Shown here one piece after another: positions 6,339 to 6,878 of a stretch of 6,878 nt of DNA (positions within the stretch are counted from its first letter, which is position 1; every line of letters starts with the position of its first letter). The stretch comes from Phytoactinopolyspora endophytica (lineage in GTDB: Bacteria; Actinomycetota; Actinomycetes; Jiangellales; Jiangellaceae), in the NCBI RefSeq assembly GCF_004138495.1, contig NZ_ML142854.1:218051-224928 (forward strand), given 5' to 3'. Made by a program: the position numbers and the translations under genes. Below the pieces are notes generated by a model that made no database searches, was not told where the DNA came from, and saw only the letters and a program-made list of their open reading frames with translations.

Positions 6339-6878
6339 TCAGGAGACGGGGACGCCAAGCTCCTCCAACAGGTTGCGGACGCGGCGCTCGATCTCGTCCC
6401 GTATCGGACGCACGGCGTCGACGCCCTGGCCGGCCGGGTCATCGAGGGCCCAGTCCTCGTAACGCTTGCCCGGAAAGACCGGGCAAGCGTCGCCGCAGCC
6501 CATCGTGATGACGGCGTCGGCAGCACGGACGATCTCGTCGGTCCAGGGCTTCGGGAACTCGCCGGATATGTCGATGCCGCGTTCCGCCATCGCCTCGATG
6601 GCCGACGGGTTGACCTCCACGCCGGGTTCGGATCCGCCGGACCAGGCGACGGCCCGGTCGCCGGCCAGGTGCTGGAAGAACCCGAGAGCCATTTGGGACC
6701 GGCCGGCGTTGTGCACGCACAGGAACAGGGCAGTGGGGAGGCCGTCGTCGTGCTGGCCTTCAACTCTCGCGAGCGCGCGGAGGCGCTGCCGCGCGAACCG
6801 CTCCGCCATCAGCGGCAGGAAGTTCGCGACCCGCGCGGAGTCCGCGAACTGGTCGTAGCTGGTGTCCAGGAACCGGAC
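6339..6878 (-). CDS. arsC: Arsenate reductase of the low-molecular-weight phosphatase fold (5' end beyond the window)
   Basis: Reduces arsenate to arsenite in the cytoplasm for export. An ATG at 6809 would give 156 residues, but the frame stays open for 23 more codons to the edge and those encode family-like sequence (SYDQFADSARVANFLP). This reads as part of the N-terminal helical bundle found in many actinobacterial ArsC proteins, so the true start lies outside. Counting from the 6809 Met: the catalytic P-loop CVHNAGRS (CX5R) is at 31-38 with nucleophile Cys31; Cys105 and Cys109 lie in MGCGDACPVFPGKRYEDW; the general-acid loop is DDPAG at 123-127. The GCGDxCP and PGKRYEDW blocks separate it from protein tyrosine phosphatases. 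Whether thioredoxin or mycothiol completes the cycle cannot be told from sequence. It converges on pstB, so it is not in the pst transcript and may belong to an ars cluster to the right. Confidence 0.9.
   Translation of the reverse strand, partial: VRFLDTSYDQFADSARVANFLPLMAERFARQRLRALARVEGQHDDGLPTALFLCVHNAGRSQMALGFFQHLAGDRAVAWSGGSEPGVEVNPSAIEAMAERGIDISGEFPKPWTDEIVRAADAVITMGCGDACPVFPGKRYEDWALDDPAGQGVDAVRPIRDEIERRVRNLLEELGVPVS
6462..6490. repeat. Perfect 12-bp inverted repeat inside arsC
   Basis: ACGCTTGCCCGG (6462-6473) is the exact reverse complement of CCGGGCAAGCGT (6479-6490), with a 5-base loop AAAGA. In the arsC mRNA it would form a very stable hairpin spanning the codons for Ala-Cys-Pro-Val-Phe-Pro-Gly-Lys-Arg, including Cys109 (numbered from the ATG at 6809). 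Confidence 0.9.

Overview
The window is high-GC DNA with strong G/C preference at third codon positions, GTG starts, purine-rich ribosome sites, an FprA-type ferredoxin reductase and an actinobacterial PHO-box-like repeat. Together these point to an actinomycete (Actinomycetota). I cannot name the genus. The very acidic PstS tether would fit a halotolerant lineage, but that is only a hint.

Layout from left to right. Positions 1-394 hold the 3' end of an unidentified gene, probably on the + strand, dominated by a tandem Asp-Glu-Ser-Gly-Gly repeat. Converging on it is fprA (468-1799, - strand), a complete NADPH:ferredoxin reductase of the adrenodoxin reductase family. A 315-base divergent intergenic region (1800-2114) separates fprA from the phosphate transport operon and carries a good PHO-box-like direct repeat (2017-2038). 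The operon pstS-pstC-pstA-pstB (2115-6301, + strand) is complete and in canonical order. It has a strong nested hairpin between pstS and pstC, a one-base stop/start overlap between pstC and pstA, and a 19-base gap before pstB. Converging on pstB from the right is an arsenate reductase gene (6339 to the window edge, - strand). Its reading frame runs past the edge and includes part of an N-terminal helical domain.

How the genes work together. PstS is a membrane-tethered lipoprotein that captures phosphate outside the cell. PstC and PstA form the membrane channel and PstB is the ATPase. Under phosphate starvation a PhoP-type regulator binding near 2017-2038 would switch the operon on. Arsenate is a phosphate mimic that enters through phosphate transporters, so an arsenate reductase beside pst makes physiological sense. 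It is on the opposite strand and so not in the same transcript. FprA supplies electrons to ferredoxin and has no obvious functional tie to phosphate uptake.

The core is well-known biology. I do not see a clearly new system. The parts most worth a second look are the repeat-bearing gene at the left edge, the pstS-pstC hairpin, the pst/arsC pairing, and a perfect 12-bp inverted repeat inside arsC.
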